Positions 6,914-8,193 of a stretch of DNA of 8,193 bases are shown here, piece after piece (positions within the stretch are counted from its first letter, which is position 1; each line of letters opens with the position of its first letter). Origin of the DNA: Phycisphaerales bacterium (lineage in GTDB: Bacteria > Planctomycetota > Phycisphaerae > Sedimentisphaerales > Anaerobacaceae). The notes under the pieces are model-generated. The model searched no databases, was not told the DNA's origin, and saw only the letters and a list, made by a program, of their open reading frames with translations. The DNA lies in contig DSDB01000519.1 in NCBI GenBank assembly GCA_011057845.1, positions 1 through 8,193 on the forward strand, in the 5' to 3' direction. The position numbers and the translations under genes are program-made.

Positions 6914-7900
6914 ATGGCAACACCTAGCTTTCTGGGACCGCTTTTCATTGTGGGCATGCCACGAAGCGGAACGAAACTGCTGCGTGACTTGCTGAATCGT
7001 CACCCGTACATCGGGATACCGACTGCGGAGACAGATTGTATACCCCATTTGATTACCAAGTTTGGGCGATATCCCAATCTGGGTGACGGCAACCGCTGCG
7101 AGCAATTCTACACGGAATTCGCGACAACAAGCTTCTACTGGTACATGTCGCGCGAGGGCCGAGTAATGCCGCGCGAGATCCTTCTACATGCGCCGGATCT
7201 TAATGATTGGGATTCTATCTGGGAGACTATCTTGCGGTGGTATAGCCCGCCCGGCAAGGCCGACAACTACATATGGGGGGACAAGACGCCTTCTTACATT
7301 CTGCATATGCCTTTGCTCAAGGACATCCACCCGGAAGCCAAGTTCCTGCATATTGTTCGGGATCCACGGGATTGTGCGCTTTCCAGTAAACGCGCCTGGG
7401 GCAAGAGCCTATACCGGTCGGCCAGCCGCTGGGCTGAGGCTGTTGCGATCGCGCAGAGAGACGGAGCGATGCTGGGGCAGGACTATCTCGAAATACGCTA
7501 CGAGTGCCTCCTGGATAGCCCTAAGGAACTCCTCCAGCAAGTATGTTGTTTTCTCCAGTGTGATTTTCTCGAATCCATGACGACGTTGGCGCGCCCGGCC
7601 GAGAATCTGGGAGCAGCCAAAGGAAGCACGAAGATTCTGTGCGAGAATAAACATAAATTTGGATGCAGCCTCTCCCCAAAATGTATTCGACGTATTGAGG
7701 AAATTGTATTTCCGGTGGCGATGTCTGCTGGATACACGTTGGAGCAGGCGAGCCGCCACAGGCCGATGTCGCGGTTAATGCTCCAAGTCCTTCGTCTACA
7801 TGACGGCATTACATATATGATGGCGGCTACCAAGCAACGTGGGGTGAGTCAGGTCTTGAGATGGATGACGCAACAACACCGTCAAAGCGGTTGGCGGTAA
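6914..7900 (+). CDS. PAPS-dependent sulfotransferase family protein
   Basis: Sulfotransferases move a sulfuryl group from PAPS to a hydroxyl or amine, here most plausibly on a sugar of the polysaccharide, in the cytoplasm. The 328-residue protein shows both cofactor motifs. The 5'-phosphosulfate loop is at the very N-terminus, FIVGMPRSGTKLL (residues 11-23; R17, S18, G19, T20, K21). The 3'-phosphate motif is FLHIVRDPRDCALS (144-157), with R149 and S157 in the usual eight-residue spacing. A WGDKTPSY segment near 119-126 and a YLEIRYECLL segment near 195 also fit the Sulfotransfer_3-like group. The family loop normally has T where K21 stands (SGTT to SGTK), a tolerated variation. It follows the glycosyltransferase after 68 bases and overlaps the next gene by 40. 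Seven 60-base blocks counted by hand give about 51% G+C, lower than much of the upstream operon, though the polymerase gene also has low blocks. The acceptor is unknown, and sulfation of a lipid or protein cannot be excluded. Confidence 0.87.
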   Translation: MATPSFLGPLFIVGMPRSGTKLLRDLLNRHPYIGIPTAETDCIPHLITKFGRYPNLGDGNRCEQFYTEFATTSFYWYMSREGRVMPREILLHAPDLNDWDSIWETILRWYSPPGKADNYIWGDKTPSYILHMPLLKDIHPEAKFLHIVRDPRDCALSSKRAWGKSLYRSASRWAEAVAIAQRDGAMLGQDYLEIRYECLLDSPKELLQQVCCFLQCDFLESMTTLARPAENLGAAKGSTKILCENKHKFGCSLSPKCIRRIEEIVFPVAMSAGYTLEQASRHRPMSRLMLQVLRLHDGITYMMAATKQRGVSQVLRWMTQQHRQSGWR

Positions 7901-8193
7901 CCGGTACGGCAGAGGTTGCTCTTTGCCTGCGCCGATTGATGGATTACACTGAGTCCAACGACTACGCGGGTTACGACCCCTACGATGCGCTGAACAGCCC
8001 GCTGATCGGACCCTTGGGCAGGCGCATCAAATGGTTCGGCATCGGTTGCACGCAATTCATCAAGCGATGCCCGGTCAATATCCGTCCCCTTCTGCTCATC
8101 CCCCGGCAACACAACCCCAAGGCTATCGGTCTGTTCCTGTGGGGCTACGCCAAACTCTACAAGGCCCAGGGCGAACAGCGCTGGCTCGACCGC
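7861..8193 (+). CDS. 5' part of an uncharacterised polysaccharide-cluster protein, cut by window end
   Basis: A frame opens at ATG 7861 and stays open for 111 codons to the window edge, so the C-terminus is missing. The translation has a short variable N-terminus, then an aromatic and proline-rich segment with LRRLMDYTESNDYAGYDPYD (residues 23-42), ALNSPL at 43-48, RPLLLIPRQHNPKAIGLFLW around 75-94, and a helical GYAKLYKAQGEQRWLDR end. This resembles proteins in exopolysaccharide clusters that databases often name delta-aminolevulinic acid dehydratase, apparently in error. I think they are helical-toroid proteins related in shape to glycosidases or epimerases. That link is from memory and unverified. 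The start could also be TTG 7891 or ATG 7939, but the conserved-looking helix before residue 28 argues for 7861, despite a weak ribosome site (AGGT, 7851-7854). It overlaps the sulfotransferase by 40 bases, so it probably belongs to the same operon. Confidence 0.7.
   Translation, partial: MDDATTPSKRLAVTGTAEVALCLRRLMDYTESNDYAGYDPYDALNSPLIGPLGRRIKWFGIGCTQFIKRCPVNIRPLLLIPRQHNPKAIGLFLWGYAKLYKAQGEQRWLDR

Overview
The window is dominated by one polysaccharide-biosynthesis operon, with all recognisable genes on the + strand. In order it encodes a Wzx-type flippase, an iron-sulfur/flavin protein of the F420-hydrogenase beta-subunit (FrhB) family, a polysaccharide pyruvyl transferase, a Wzy/O-antigen-ligase-type polymerase, a family-4-like glycosyltransferase, a sulfotransferase, and the first 111 codons of a further gene cut by the window end. 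The organism is a bacterium with a fairly GC-rich chromosome. The long heptad array in front of the operon resembles arrays I remember from uncultured Planctomycetota and similar environmental lineages. That placement is memory-based and weak, because no ribosomal or housekeeping gene is present to anchor it.

Layout: bases 6-201 are 28 uninterrupted 7-base units (17 GACCATA, 9 GACCGTG, 2 GACCGCG). A degenerate tail keeps the same 7-base phase to about base 271. Bases 272-457 hold no gene but contain a 10-bp palindrome, a strong GC hairpin that may be a terminator, and an inverted repeat just before the first start codon. The flippase, FrhB-like, pyruvyl transferase and polymerase genes (458-5724) overlap each other by 23, 13 and 4 bases, which suggests one translationally coupled transcript. 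The glycosyltransferase follows after 23 bases and the sulfotransferase after 68 bases. The last, incomplete gene overlaps the sulfotransferase end by 40 bases.

How they work together (inference): the glycosyltransferase helps build a lipid-linked repeat unit, the pyruvyl transferase adds a ketal-linked pyruvate, and the sulfotransferase adds sulfate. The flippase moves the unit across the inner membrane and the polymerase joins units outside it. The product would be a strongly anionic, pyruvylated and possibly sulfated surface or secreted polysaccharide made by the Wzx/Wzy route. No initiating sugar-phosphate transferase, chain-length regulator or outer-membrane exporter lies in the window, so those would be elsewhere. 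The least understood member is the FrhB-like redox protein overlapping the pyruvyl transferase gene. I found no RNA gene, insertion sequence, CRISPR array or minus-strand gene.
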